From the NCBI GenBank assembly GCA_964458015.1, contig CAYWGR010000007.1, forward strand, positions 1-58,964: a DNA stretch of 58,964 nucleotides, given 5' to 3'. The position numbers and the translations under genes were made by a program. Positions 1 to 9,271 of this stretch are shown here, piece after piece; the stretch's first letter is position 1, and each line of letters begins with the position of its first letter. The notes under the pieces were generated by a model. The model was given only the letters and a program-made list of their open reading frames with translations, ran no database searches and was not told where the DNA came from. The DNA is from CAYWGR01 sp964458015 (GTDB taxonomy: Bacteria; Planctomycetota; Planctomycetia; Pirellulales; Thermoguttaceae).

Positions 1-61
1 TGCCCTGTATCGGCTATCAAAATCGAGGACACTTAACCCCGTTGGAAGGAATACAGACAAC

Positions 62-802
62 ATGGCAATCCAAGTGGACGAAAAGATGACAGTCCGCGAG
101 TTGGTGGGGCGCTATCCTCAGACCCAGCCGGTGTTCGAGAAGAATGGAATCGACTACTGCTGTGGTGGAGGCAAGTGTCTGGCCGAAGCAGCCCGCGAGC
201 GCGGCCTGAATCTCCCCGTGCTGGTCGATGCTTTGAAGAAGGCTCTCCAGGCAACAACAGATAAGGGAGATACGGCCGACAAGGATTGGTATTCCGCACC
301 GCTTGGCGAATTGGTGCAGCACATTGTTGAAGTACATCACGGGTACATGAAGACCGCGTTGCCACGTCTGAGATCATTGGTGCCAACCGTGCTCAAAGCC
401 CACGGGGCGCGTCACGGCGACGTACTGCGCCAAGTGCAAGACCTTTTCAATGCCTTGGATGCGGAACTCAGCGGCCACTTGATGAAGGAAGAGCAAGTGC
501 TGTTCCCTTACATCGTGGCTCTTGAGATGAACGTTCGGGATGGGACGCCCAAACCGCAGGCGTGCTTTGGATCAGTGCATAGTCCGATTGGACAGATGGA
601 GCACGAGCATGAAAGCGCCGGCCAAGCTCTGGCGAAGCTCCGCGAGGTCACCTGCGATTACGCACTGCCCCAGGATGCTTGTCCGACCTTTAGGGCCATG
701 TACGGCGAGCTGCAACGCATGGAGGCCGATTTGCACCAGCACATCCATCTGGAGAATAACATTTTGTTCCCACGGACGATCGAGTTGGAAGGTAAGGATT
801 AG
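62..802 (+). CDS. ric: Iron-sulfur cluster repair di-iron protein (Ric/YtfE/ScdA family)
   Basis: This 246-aa protein has the two-part layout of the RIC family. Residues about 5-62 form the ScdA_N/DUF542 domain, with the diagnostic Cys pair at 33-34 followed by a Gly-rich turn (DYCCGGGKC). Residues about 85-240 form a hemerythrin-like four-helix domain with spaced His and Glu ligands, visible as VHHGYMK, EEQVLFPY, HEHES and HQHIHLENN. Family members carry a di-iron centre and help restore iron-sulfur clusters damaged by nitrosative or oxidative stress in the cytoplasm. Length is normal for the family. A GGAAGG ribosome-binding site lies upstream of the ATG. It appears to be monocistronic, with DUF488 following about 100 bp downstream on the same strand. 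Confidence 0.93.
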   Translation: MAIQVDEKMTVRELVGRYPQTQPVFEKNGIDYCCGGGKCLAEAARERGLNLPVLVDALKKALQATTDKGDTADKDWYSAPLGELVQHIVEVHHGYMKTALPRLRSLVPTVLKAHGARHGDVLRQVQDLFNALDAELSGHLMKEEQVLFPYIVALEMNVRDGTPKPQACFGSVHSPIGQMEHEHESAGQALAKLREVTCDYALPQDACPTFRAMYGELQRMEADLHQHIHLENNILFPRTIELEGKD

Positions 803-908
803 ATCGCAACTTTCGGCGGATGGGGATCGCGCCACGGATGTCGCAAAAGCGGCCCAAGCGTGATCCCATGATACTCGTAGTGCCGTTGTTGAGGCCGGAA
901 CATGCTAT

Positions 909-1451
909 ATGGTTCGTCGAATTGAAAAGACGCGGCCAGTGGTGTTGACCGTCGGGCATTCGACCCGAGACCTGGAGGTATTTCTTCATCTCCTGCAAGC
1001 CCACGGCGTCACTCGCCTCGTCGATGTCCGCACCATTCCCAAATCGCGGCACAACCCGCAATTCAACCAGGAGACGCTGCCGGCCGCACTGCAAACCGTG
1101 GGTATCAAGTATAAACACATGGGTGAATTGGGTGGCTTGCGTCATCCAACACCCAATTCGTGCAATCAAGCATGGCGCAACGCCTCCTTCCGAGGATTTG
1201 CCGACTACATGCAGACTCCTGAATTTGACGAAGGCTTGCAGAAGCTCCTTGGGATGACCCGCAAAGAACGAGTTGCCATCATGTGTGCCGAAGCCGTGCC
1301 ATGGCGCTGCCATCGTTCGTTGATCGCCGACGCGCTTGTTGCACGCCATGTTCGGGTCGAGCACATTCTGAGCGAGACCGCCTTGCAGACACACGTCATT
1401 ACACCGTGGGCTTGCATCAAGGGGAATCGCGTCACCTATCCGACCCAATAG
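909..1451 (+). CDS. DUF488 family protein
   Basis: The 180-aa product matches the DUF488 pattern: an N-terminal TVGHSTR strand-loop, then VDVRTIPKSR, a YKHMGELGG segment, and a C-terminal CAEAVPWRCHR motif with conserved Cys, Trp and His residues. The molecular function of DUF488 is not established. It is often found beside stress or redox genes, which fits the iron-sulfur repair gene upstream. The ORF ends 15 bp before the convergent antiporter gene. The start is the first ATG, only about 106 bp after the previous stop, so the two genes could share a transcript. Confidence 0.88.
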   Translation: MVRRIEKTRPVVLTVGHSTRDLEVFLHLLQAHGVTRLVDVRTIPKSRHNPQFNQETLPAALQTVGIKYKHMGELGGLRHPTPNSCNQAWRNASFRGFADYMQTPEFDEGLQKLLGMTRKERVAIMCAEAVPWRCHRSLIADALVARHVRVEHILSETALQTHVITPWACIKGNRVTYPTQ

Positions 1452-1466
1452 GCCGAAGCAGGCCAG

Positions 1467-2939
1467 TCAACTGCTTTCCGACAGGCCAAACAACAATTCG
1501 ATGTATCGCCGGTCAGCGGCACGGAAGAAGACGTAAGCATGGTCGCCGGGCATCAGGATCGTCTGGCCTCGTGCTGCAACCAATTCGCTGCCGCGCACGA
1601 TCATCATTACCGCCGCATCGGCCGGTAGTTGGATTTGGGATAAGGACGCCTCGCATACAGAAGCGGCCGGGTCGATCAGAAAGGACGCGATTTCGGCGTC
1701 CAAGGGATGAACGGAGTTAATTTCCAGCACTGCACTGGGGGTTGGCTTCTCCGGGACCGCAAGCCCGAGCCAGCGAGTCACCTGGCGGATCGTCGCGCCG
1801 GGCAGAATGGTGCTGACCACCACAATGAAGAAAACAATGTTGAATACGCGCTCCGCGCCCGGAACTTGAGCGAGCACTGGAAAGGCTCCAAGGATGATGG
1901 GCACTGCTCCCCGCAGTCCAATCCAACCGATGTACCCGATCTCGCGGGCGGGAAAGCGAAGAGGAAGAAGGCATAGCAATACCGCAACGGGGCGGGCGAC
2001 AAATGCCAGGAACAGTGCCACTGCCAGCCCAATACCCGCCACTGGTATAAGATGCGAAGGGAACACCAGCAGGCCCAGCATCAGGAACAGTGCGATTTGG
2101 CTCAGCCAAGCCAGGGATTCGTGGACCCGGACCAGTCCGCTTTTGTACGGCAGCGTTGAATTGCCCAGCACTAAGGCCGTGAAATACACGCTCATCAGCC
2201 CGCTGCCTTCAAGCATCGTTGCGGCACCGAACGATAGGAAAGCCAACGCCAGTGTGAGCGCCGGGTATAACCCTACAGTCGGCAGGTGAACCCTGCGGAC
2301 GAGACGACGCCCCAGGTATCCCAGCAAGACGCCGACCATCACGCCGACAGCCAATTGCAGAGGGACTCCTACCAGGAGAGTCCACCGAAGAGCGTCGGGT
2401 GACTTGGCGACCTCGATCATCGTCACCGTGAGGATGACGGCCATCGGATCGTTGATGCAGGATTCGACCTCCAGGGTATTGCCAACGCGGGGCTGGAGGC
2501 TCAAGCGACCCCCTCGCAGCACCGCCAGAACGGCCGCTGCATCCGTGGAAGAGACTACGGCCCCTAGCAGCAGGGCCTCTGTCCACGCAAGACCGAGCGC
2601 ACAAGCAAATAGGGCGACCAGTGCGGCAGTCAGAGCCACGCCGGCTGTGGCAAGTATCCCGGCCGGCACGATGATGCGCCGTACAGCGCCCCACGACGTA
2701 TTCATGCCACCGTCGAGCAGAATTAACACAAGGTAGATGGTTCCGACGCGCACAGCGACACCATAGTCGGCGAAGGCGATCCCGCCCATCCCTTCCGAGC
2801 CGCCGAGCATACCCAGGACAAGAAACAGCAAGACAATCGGTACACCCAGCCGGTCAATGTGCCGACTGAAGAGCACACTAAAAGCGATCATCAGACCGAG
2901 GACCAGCAGCAAGATCGCGGTCCCCTGGGGTTCCACCAT
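1467..2939 (-). CDS. nhaP2: K+/H+ antiporter, CPA1 NhaP2/CvrA-like, with C-terminal TrkA_C domain
   Basis: The product is about 490 aa, starting at the Met that precedes the first hydrophobic helix. A longer start 33 nt upstream adds an untypical polar leader. About 12-13 hydrophobic helices span residues 5-385. They include family motifs such as GGSEGMGGIAF, LILLDGGM and the ion-path segment SSTDAAAVLAVL, with ESCINDPMAV following. The last 90 residues (from VLEINSVHP) look like a RCK/TrkA_C regulatory domain. This layout is that of the cytoplasmic-membrane K+/H+ antiporter NhaP2/CvrA, which exports K+ in exchange for protons. A role opposite to the Kdp uptake system 3 kb away is plausible; that link is inference. 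Confidence 0.88.
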   Translation of the reverse strand: MVEPQGTAILLLVLGLMIAFSVLFSRHIDRLGVPIVLLFLVLGMLGGSEGMGGIAFADYGVAVRVGTIYLVLILLDGGMNTSWGAVRRIIVPAGILATAGVALTAALVALFACALGLAWTEALLLGAVVSSTDAAAVLAVLRGGRLSLQPRVGNTLEVESCINDPMAVILTVTMIEVAKSPDALRWTLLVGVPLQLAVGVMVGVLLGYLGRRLVRRVHLPTVGLYPALTLALAFLSFGAATMLEGSGLMSVYFTALVLGNSTLPYKSGLVRVHESLAWLSQIALFLMLGLLVFPSHLIPVAGIGLAVALFLAFVARPVAVLLCLLPLRFPAREIGYIGWIGLRGAVPIILGAFPVLAQVPGAERVFNIVFFIVVVSTILPGATIRQVTRWLGLAVPEKPTPSAVLEINSVHPLDAEIASFLIDPAASVCEASLSQIQLPADAAVMMIVRGSELVAARGQTILMPGDHAYVFFRAADRRYIELLFGLSESS

Positions 2940-3024
2940 AGCGAGAATCACGGAATCCTCCCAATAACACAATTGCTCTCTTAAACTGCCAAGCCGCTAG
3001 CCTTTTGAATAATACTATACTCAT

Positions 3025-3558
3025 TTACTCAAGTTCGCCCAGGGGGAAATCCAGGGAAACGGGCTTTGCCGGAATATCGCCGGTATACCACTTGAGTTTC
3101 TGCCAGAACGACAGGCTATGCTTCCATTGCTCGATGGCCGCGCGAAGGTGTTTGACGGTTGGATTGTCTTCTTGCCCGATTTCGTGCAAGACGCTCAGGC
3201 ATCCCGCCATGTTGTTCGAGGCCAGCAGCGCCGTGGCGAAGTTGGTCTTGAACACCAGCGGCGCATCCGGTTTGAGCATTACGCCAAGGTGTCCAACCAA
3301 ACCTTGAAAGATTCCTGCCGCCTGCTCGACATTTCCCAGTCGCATGGCGCAGACACCTGTGGCGTTGGCGATCCAAGGAGATGAGAACCTGTTGCGGGTG
3401 ATGACATCCAGTGCCTTATCGGGGCACTGTTCGTCGAGTAGTTGCTTGACTTTGGCAAGCACGCCCGCGACCTCGGGAGGCGGAATGTTGGTTTCCTTGC
3501 CGTCGTTGGGAGATTGGGATGGAGTTGAGTTGCGGTTATAATAGTTCTTCCTGGCCAT
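3025..3558 (-). CDS. Hypothetical protein, helical TPR-like
   Basis: This is a 177-aa soluble protein with no recognised family. The first 30 residues are polar, Asn/Pro-rich and probably disordered. From residue 30 on, amphipathic helices follow a TPR-like rhythm (VKQLLDEQCPDKALDVI, WIANATGVCAMRLGNVEQAAGIFQGL, NFATALLASNNMAGCLSVLHEI), so a small TPR/helical-repeat fold is likely. There is no signal peptide or membrane helix. The ATG lies after a weak purine run. The neighbours give no functional clue: the antiporter downstream on the same strand starts 86 bp away. Confidence 0.62.
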   Translation of the reverse strand: MARKNYYNRNSTPSQSPNDGKETNIPPPEVAGVLAKVKQLLDEQCPDKALDVITRNRFSSPWIANATGVCAMRLGNVEQAAGIFQGLVGHLGVMLKPDAPLVFKTNFATALLASNNMAGCLSVLHEIGQEDNPTVKHLRAAIEQWKHSLSFWQKLKWYTGDIPAKPVSLDFPLGELE

Positions 3559-4345
3559 TGGAGGCTCTCTCTTTTGCGGTTGTGTTGTCGTGCTTGATTT
3601 GCCACGCTTGCCGCAACGAAGCCCTTCACATGCCCCTCAGTAAGTCCAGGGAATCAGACACATCCGACGGCGCAAGCAGTCAGAAGCATCACGTTTGGGC
3701 ATGGGAAGAGGACTCTCGCGCTGCAACGTGGCCAGAACATCGCAGTCAAGAGCGGCAAATCATGTTTGCCAAGTGCAGAAGAGAACTTCCAGTGTAGGCT
3801 GAGTACAAGCCGATTGTCGGCAGCCAAAGCGGCGCAGCCGCAGAAATGATTGGCTAATCGGCGAACCGCCTCTCGATACCAATGAGAGGCTGAAGTCGGA
3901 GTGCCTGAATTCCCCGCCTCTGGGCGTCGATTCCGTCTGACGCAAGGCTTCCGGCGACAACCGAGAACCTCGCTGTAAGACGACGGGCAATTCTCCGTGT
4001 CCTTGATTCGATTCGGACACTCCCCCACCGCTTGTTGCCGCTACGCTTCGATAAGGAAGGCAGCTAACAAGCGAAAATGCTACCGCTGCTCCGATTGTTA
4101 CTCCGAGAAGGAGGACAACCAGCCCCAAAGGACAACGACGATGAAGGTGATTATGCCAGACACACATAATGGCAGGGTATCGAAATCCAGTGGTCAAGTC
4201 AAGATGCGTTATTACGGCAACCCCTTCACAGAACACACATTACAGCCAAGCAACGACATTGACGCCGTGGGAATGGCCCCTTACAATCCCGCCCCACTGA
4301 CCGAAGCAATTACATCGCCGATTTCAGAGCGACGGAAAGCGAACG
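3559..4345. other. Gene-poor stretch of about 790 bp
   Basis: No gene is supported here. On the minus strand an open frame (about 3760-4236) contains one hydrophobic stretch, LVVLLLGVTIGAAVAFSLV, followed by Arg/Ser-rich low-quality sequence. It could be a decayed membrane-anchored protein, but composition does not support expression. Plus-strand frames in 3997-4527 look random and overlap the transporter gene. Confidence 0.4.
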
Positions 4346-5842
4346 ATGTCCAAGGAACGGACGCAAATACAACCAACAGAATCGTCCGCCTTGACAAGGC
4401 CGTTCCAGGCTGTCACGCGATTGACCGTGCGCTTTCCCAAGACAACGATTGCGTTGGCCGCAGCCGTCACCGTCGCCGCCGTAATCTTGACGACCACACG
4501 ACTGGGATTCCGCAACAGCCGTGCTGATCTGTTGAATCCGCATAGCGAATACCATCAGCGCTGGCTCGCCTACACCAAAGAGTTTGGTGACCAGGAAGAT
4601 GTGGTTGTCGTCGTCGAGTCCGAGAGGCCGGAACTGGTGTTGGCTGCCATGAAGGACGTGGCCGATGCTTTGGATCGCCAGCCGAACCTGTTCTGCGCGG
4701 TGATGCACCAGCATGACCTTACGCGCCTGCGCAGCAAAGGTTTGCACTACTCGACGCCCGAGCAACTGGCCGGCATCGGCGGGTTCTTGGATCGTGCAGC
4801 GCCCGTTTTGCGGGGAGACTGGAACTCACTCGGCTTGGGGCAGATGCTCGGCCGGATGTCGATGGGAATCGAGATGGCGGCCTCCTCTCAGTTCGCCGTA
4901 CCGGCCAACATGATCGGAGAACTCGATCGCGCGACGCCGATGTTGTCGGCGGCTCTGTCAGCGCCCAATGACTATCGGTCGCCCTGGGCCGATGCCTTCG
5001 GGTCTACCGATGGGCTGGCCATGCTCGGCTGTCGTCCCCTGGTGACCGATGATGGCAAGCAGGGCTTCGTCATGCTGAAATTGGCGGCAGCCGACAGGGA
5101 CAGTTTCGATCCTCATACGAAAGGACTCGATGCGCTGCGGCAGATCATTGCACAGGTCAAGGCACAACATCCCAATACGAGCATCGGACTGACCGGCTTG
5201 CCGGTGATCGAAAACGATGAGATGCGGTCGAGCCAAACGTCGATGAGTTGGGCAAGCATTCTGTCGTTCGCTGGTGTGGCTTTTGTATTCCTGCTTGGTT
5301 TCGGCGGCTGGCGACATCCGCTGATCGGCAATGTAGCGCTAATGGCCGGTATGGCGTGGGCCTTCGGATTTGCTGGCCATCGGGCATCTGAACATTCTCA
5401 GCAGCGCCTTTGGTGCAATCCTGATCGGCCAAGGTATCGACTTCGGCGTCTACTATCTTGCTGGATACCTCCAGCATCGCAGGCAAACCCGCACCAGCGC
5501 CGACGCTCTGGTGGCAACCGCAGGCTCTGTGGGGCCGGGCATCGCCACTGGCGCAGTCAGCACGGCCATCGCCTTCTTCGCGGCTGGCTTCACTGAGTTT
5601 ACCGGCGTAGCCGAATTGGGAATGATTGCCGGCGGCGGCATCCTTTTGTGTTTTGTGGCTGCCACCATGCTCTTGCCGGCTATGATTCAACTCTTCGATG
5701 TGCGGCGTCCGGTTGCCACGATGCCGACCCAGTTAGAGTTGGGCGGATTTCTCAATCGGATTCATTCGTGGCCCGTGCTCACAGCGGTTTTATTGGTGGG
5801 CGTTCCGTGCGGGCGGGTTTTCTGTCGTGAGGATGCTGGAAA
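4346..5842 (+). pseudogene. Broken RND/MMPL-family transporter (HpnN-like), frameshifted and 3'-truncated
   Basis: The 5' part (4346 to about 5370) encodes an N-terminal helix (TTIALAAAVTVAAVILTT), a periplasmic domain of about 200 aa with SRADLLNPHSEYHQRW, and membrane helices ending at GMAWAFGFA. The homologous continuation (AIGHLNILSSAFGAILIGQG, IDFGVYYLAG) is in the next frame from about 5372, so one base was gained or two were lost near 5368-5374. The second frame carries helices through PAMIQLFDV and a seventh helix near 5790-5815. Recognisable sequence then ends, whereas HpnN-like RND proteins are about 850-900 aa. The whole second periplasmic domain and the last helices are missing. 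The intact family exports hydrophobic substrates such as hopanoid lipids; this copy should be inactive. Confidence 0.82.
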
Positions 5843-6028
5843 TCACAAGCGAGTCCGAAACACAGCTTCGGCGGCTCGAACGGATATCAAGGCATAAGGA
5901 ACTTGACGAGACCGTTAAGGAAGGATGGATCTCCGTCGGGCAGCTTAACGCTTGCCTTGAAAAGTGCCAGGGCCACGTCGCCCGCGAACGCAGGTTCGTC
6001 GATTACGTGGTCAAAGAGGTTGAGAAGG
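5843..6028. other. Unassigned filler between two truncated convergent genes
   Basis: This segment separates the cut-off RND gene and the cut-off kdpE. A plus-strand frame runs from about 5827 to 6045 and would encode 72 residues with a credible Lys/Glu-rich helical composition, including DETVKEGWISVGQLNACLEK. A minus-strand frame (to 5887) is also open. I recognise neither family and cannot say which frame, if either, is real. Confidence 0.35.
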
Positions 6029-6517
6029 CTATTCGATCGGCGTGAGATGGATTTCCTCGTCGCCGATGAAAACCTGACGACGGACGAGATCAACTCGCAA
6101 GTCGCCCAGAACGAAGACGGGTTCTCCAGATTCACCGACACCTTGGGCAGCGTGGCGAAGAGCAACGCGGATGCGGGCGATAAGTTCGCCAACGCTGAAC
6201 GGTTTGGTCAAATAGTCGTCCGCGCCGGCGTCGAGAGCTTCGACCTTCTGGTGTTCTTGTCCTCGAGCAGAGAGGATGATGATTGGCATGTGCGACCACT
6301 CGCGGACCTGCCGAATCACGTCCATTCCGTCGATGTCGGGAAGGCCCAGGTCTAAAATCATCAAATCCGGCTGCTGGCTGGCAGCCTGCATCACGCCGTC
6401 GCGCCCGGCGGCCGATTCTACAAGCCGATAGCCCTGGCCTAACAACGAAACCCGCAGAAACTTGCGGATTTCCTGCTCGTCCTCGATCAGCAGTATTTTG
6501 GGGCCTTCAGTGGTCAT
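6029..6517 (-). pseudogene. kdpE: Truncated KdpE response regulator, receiver domain only
   Basis: From the ATG at 6517 the 162-aa product has a complete receiver domain: acidic pocket near D12-D13, phosphoacceptor D56 (LMILDLGLPD), signalling Ser/Thr in LSARG and K105 (LTKPF). It continues into the OmpR/KdpE linker and reaches the first wHTH strand (HLTPIE), where an in-frame TAG stops it. The normal DNA-binding winged helix (about 65-70 residues) is absent, and the sequence beyond the stop does not resemble it in any frame. The start overlaps the kdpD stop by four bases (ATGA), so the gene was once translationally coupled to its kinase. As it stands it could accept phosphate but not bind DNA through its own effector domain. 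Confidence 0.85.
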
Positions 6518-9222
6518 GGTTGGGAAGTCTCTGACGATTCTTCGAGCGGCAGACTTGGCGGCGTTCCTTCCAACGGTAGCGTAAATCGGAAAACCGCACC
6601 ACCGCCCGTGCGGTTTGCCGCCGTGATCTTGCCTCCATGCAATTGTACGATTCCACGACAAATGGCCAAGCCTAGTCCGGCTCCAGTGCGGGTTTTGGAG
6701 TCGCCGGCTCGATAGAACTTCTCGAACAGGCGATTCGGATCGCCGGGCGGCAGTCCGGGACCACGGTCGGCAACCTCGATTACAATCAAGTCGTCCTCAT
6801 GGCGAGCGGAGATTTCAATCGGCGTGCCGGGTGGCGTGTAGCGGGTTGCATTCTCCAACAGATTGACCAGCACTTGCTGGATCAGCAGATCGTCAAGCGG
6901 TGCAAACGGCAAATCAGAATCAACGTGCGTTGCAACCGTATGATCCTTCAATTGTCGAGCCACTCTGGCTAGTGCGGCCCCAATCACTTCCTCGATGGGC
7001 TGCCACTGCTTTCGCACTTCCAATGCACCGGCTTGCAGGCGGGTCATGTCTAGAAGGTTCGCCACCAGCCGGTTGAGGCGTTCCGATTCATCCAAGATCG
7101 AAGCGGCCAATTCCCGCCGCACTTCGGGACTGAGCGACTGATCGTTCTCCAAAAGCGTGCTGCTTGCCCCGGTAACAACCGACAGCGGCGTCCGCAGGTC
7201 GTGCGACACGGCGCTGAGCAACGAACTTCTCAACCGCTCCGTTTCGATGTCCAATCGAATTTGATCGGCCTCCGTTTCGAGGTTGGCTCGCTCCAAGGCC
7301 AGCGCGATCAGACCGGCAAACGCCTCTAGGAGATGGAGTTGCTCGATGTCGAGGGCCGATGCGGAGTTAGAGGGAATGACCCCGAGCACCCCAACCGTGC
7401 CGCGCGAAGTTGGAAGCGGCAGATAGACACCTTCCGAGCCGGGAAGCGTGGCGGTGCCTCGTCCCGCCGTCTCGCCATGCTCCAAAACCCACTTGGCCAC
7501 GGCCTCATCGTGAACGCTCAATGCAAAACTATCGGTATTGGTTCCCGAGGGAGCCAGATTACGGTCTCGATCGGGTAAGAGCACCACTGCGCAAACATCA
7601 GAGGCGGCCATGATGTGCCGATCTGCGATTCGGGCGATCTGTTCCGCGCTTTGCGTGGCCGCCAACTCGCGGCTCATGGCATACAGTGCCGCCGTGCGTC
7701 GTTCCCGATGCCGGGCTGCTTCTGCCTGAAATTGCACGCGAGCCGTTAGTGTGCTAATCACAAGCCCCGTCACAAGCATCACCAAGAACGTGAAGAAGTA
7801 TTCCGTATCTCGCACCGCGAGCGTCCATTGCGGCGGAACGAAACAGAAATCAAAGACAACCACGCCTAGAATGGTTGCCAGGATCGACGGACCTCGCCCT
7901 AGCCAGAGCGAAACCGCCACCACGCCCAACATATAGATCATCACCAAATTGGTCGGACCGAACAGCGGAGACAGGAGAACGCTGAGTCCGGTGCAACCCA
8001 AAACCACAACCATTGCCCAGAAATAGCTGAGCCGAGAGCTTGGCGGACGGCGTGGCGTCGTAGCGGGCGTGGTTGCCGGTTGCGGATCGCCGCTGATGAC
8101 ATAAACGTCGATGTCGCCGCATTTGCGCGTGAGTTCGTACACCAGTGACCCGCGAAACAACTCTTTCCATCGCGGCTGCTTGGGCTTGCCCACCACGATC
8201 TTCGTGACGTTGCGACTACGGGCATACTGGACCAGTTCATCGGCAACATTCTGACCACTGAGCGTCGTTGTCTCGCCTCCAAGCTGCTCGACGAGCCGAA
8301 GCGTCTGCGTAAGTCGTTCGTGGTCGGCCTTGGAAAGGTCGGCATCTCGCGGCGTCTCGACATGGATGGCAATCCAAGGCGATTTCAGGCTGGCCGCCAT
8401 GCGACGAGTTGCGCGAACCAACCGATCGGCAAAAGGACTTGGACCGACGCATACCAAAACTCGCTCGCGGGCGGGCCATGTTCCTTGCACCGCATGTTCA
8501 TCGCGGTACACGTCCATCTGCTCGCCGACCCGTTCGGCCGTCCGCCGCAGGGCCAATTCCCGTAGGGCGATCAGATTGCCCTTGGTGAAGAAGTGGGCCA
8601 TCGCCCGTTCCGCCTCTCGGGCGACATAAATCTTGCCTTCCCGCAACCGTTCCAGCAGATCGTCAGGGGGCAAATCCACCAATTCCACTTCATCGGCCTG
8701 CTCGAAGATCGAATCAGGCACCGTCTCGCGGACCACGATGCCGGTAATTTGCGCAATCACATCATTGAGGCTTTCGAGATGTTGGACATTGAGCGTCGTG
8801 TACACGTCGATGCCGGCTTCCAGCAATTGCATCACATCCTGCCACCTCTTGGTGTGCATCACACCGGGGGCATTGGTGTGAGCCAATTCGTCCACGATCA
8901 GCAATTGCGGATGTAGCGCAATCGCCGCATCAAGATTGAACTCGAAGAGCTTCGTTCCGCGATAGTCGATTTCCAATCGCGGAAGCACGTCAAGGCCGAG
9001 CACCAATGCCTGCGTATCCGGCCGGCAATGCGGTTCGATATATCCAACGACGACATCCGCGCCTTCTTTACCGGCCTTGCGCGCGCCTTCCAGCATTGCA
9101 TAGGTTTTGCCGACGCCTGGCGCTGCCCCGAAGAAGATTTTCAGCTTCCCACGTGCTTGTTTCGCCTCATCGGCCTGTACGCGGGCCAGTAGGGCGTCGG
9201 GATTGGGGCGTTGGGAGGACAT
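6514..9222 (-). CDS. kdpD: KdpD sensor histidine kinase
   Basis: This is a full-length 902-aa KdpD. The order is: N-terminal KdpD domain with a Walker-A-like loop (GAAPGVGKTYAML, residues about 30-42) and LLIVDELAHTNAPG; a universal-stress-protein-like domain (about 245-370); four close transmembrane helices of the DUF4118 type (about 400-500); a GAF-like domain (about 520-660); HisKA with SHDLRTPLSVV; and HATPase with DRGPGLPPGD and GAGLGLAICRG. KdpD senses K+ limitation or ionic strength at the cytoplasmic membrane and phosphorylates KdpE. The Met of MSSQRPN was chosen because the longer start adds an untypical leader. Its partner kdpE overlaps the 3' end by 4 nt but is truncated. Upstream it follows the PD-(D/E)XK-like gene by 49 bp. 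Confidence 0.96.
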   Translation of the reverse strand: MSSQRPNPDALLARVQADEAKQARGKLKIFFGAAPGVGKTYAMLEGARKAGKEGADVVVGYIEPHCRPDTQALVLGLDVLPRLEIDYRGTKLFEFNLDAAIALHPQLLIVDELAHTNAPGVMHTKRWQDVMQLLEAGIDVYTTLNVQHLESLNDVIAQITGIVVRETVPDSIFEQADEVELVDLPPDDLLERLREGKIYVAREAERAMAHFFTKGNLIALRELALRRTAERVGEQMDVYRDEHAVQGTWPARERVLVCVGPSPFADRLVRATRRMAASLKSPWIAIHVETPRDADLSKADHERLTQTLRLVEQLGGETTTLSGQNVADELVQYARSRNVTKIVVGKPKQPRWKELFRGSLVYELTRKCGDIDVYVISGDPQPATTPATTPRRPPSSRLSYFWAMVVVLGCTGLSVLLSPLFGPTNLVMIYMLGVVAVSLWLGRGPSILATILGVVVFDFCFVPPQWTLAVRDTEYFFTFLVMLVTGLVISTLTARVQFQAEAARHRERRTAALYAMSRELAATQSAEQIARIADRHIMAASDVCAVVLLPDRDRNLAPSGTNTDSFALSVHDEAVAKWVLEHGETAGRGTATLPGSEGVYLPLPTSRGTVGVLGVIPSNSASALDIEQLHLLEAFAGLIALALERANLETEADQIRLDIETERLRSSLLSAVSHDLRTPLSVVTGASSTLLENDQSLSPEVRRELAASILDESERLNRLVANLLDMTRLQAGALEVRKQWQPIEEVIGAALARVARQLKDHTVATHVDSDLPFAPLDDLLIQQVLVNLLENATRYTPPGTPIEISARHEDDLIVIEVADRGPGLPPGDPNRLFEKFYRAGDSKTRTGAGLGLAICRGIVQLHGGKITAANRTGGGAVFRFTLPLEGTPPSLPLEESSETSQP

Positions 9223-9271
9223 GCGAGGAGCCTCAATAGATAGTAAGCCGTGGTGTAGTTCCAACAGGTGC

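Noticed and set aside
690..1448. Long minus-strand open frame (252 codons) opposite the ric and DUF488 genes
   Set aside because: It is antisense to two recognised genes, has an Arg/Cys-rich random composition and shows no family motif.
3997..4527. Plus-strand frame of 176 codons upstream of the RND gene
   Set aside because: Overlaps the RND gene start, has no recognised motifs and a composition like non-coding DNA.
5827..6045. 72-codon plus-strand ORF between the two truncated genes
   Set aside because: Composition is plausible but it has no known family, starts at GTG without a ribosome-binding site and overlaps truncated kdpE; kept only as unassigned filler.
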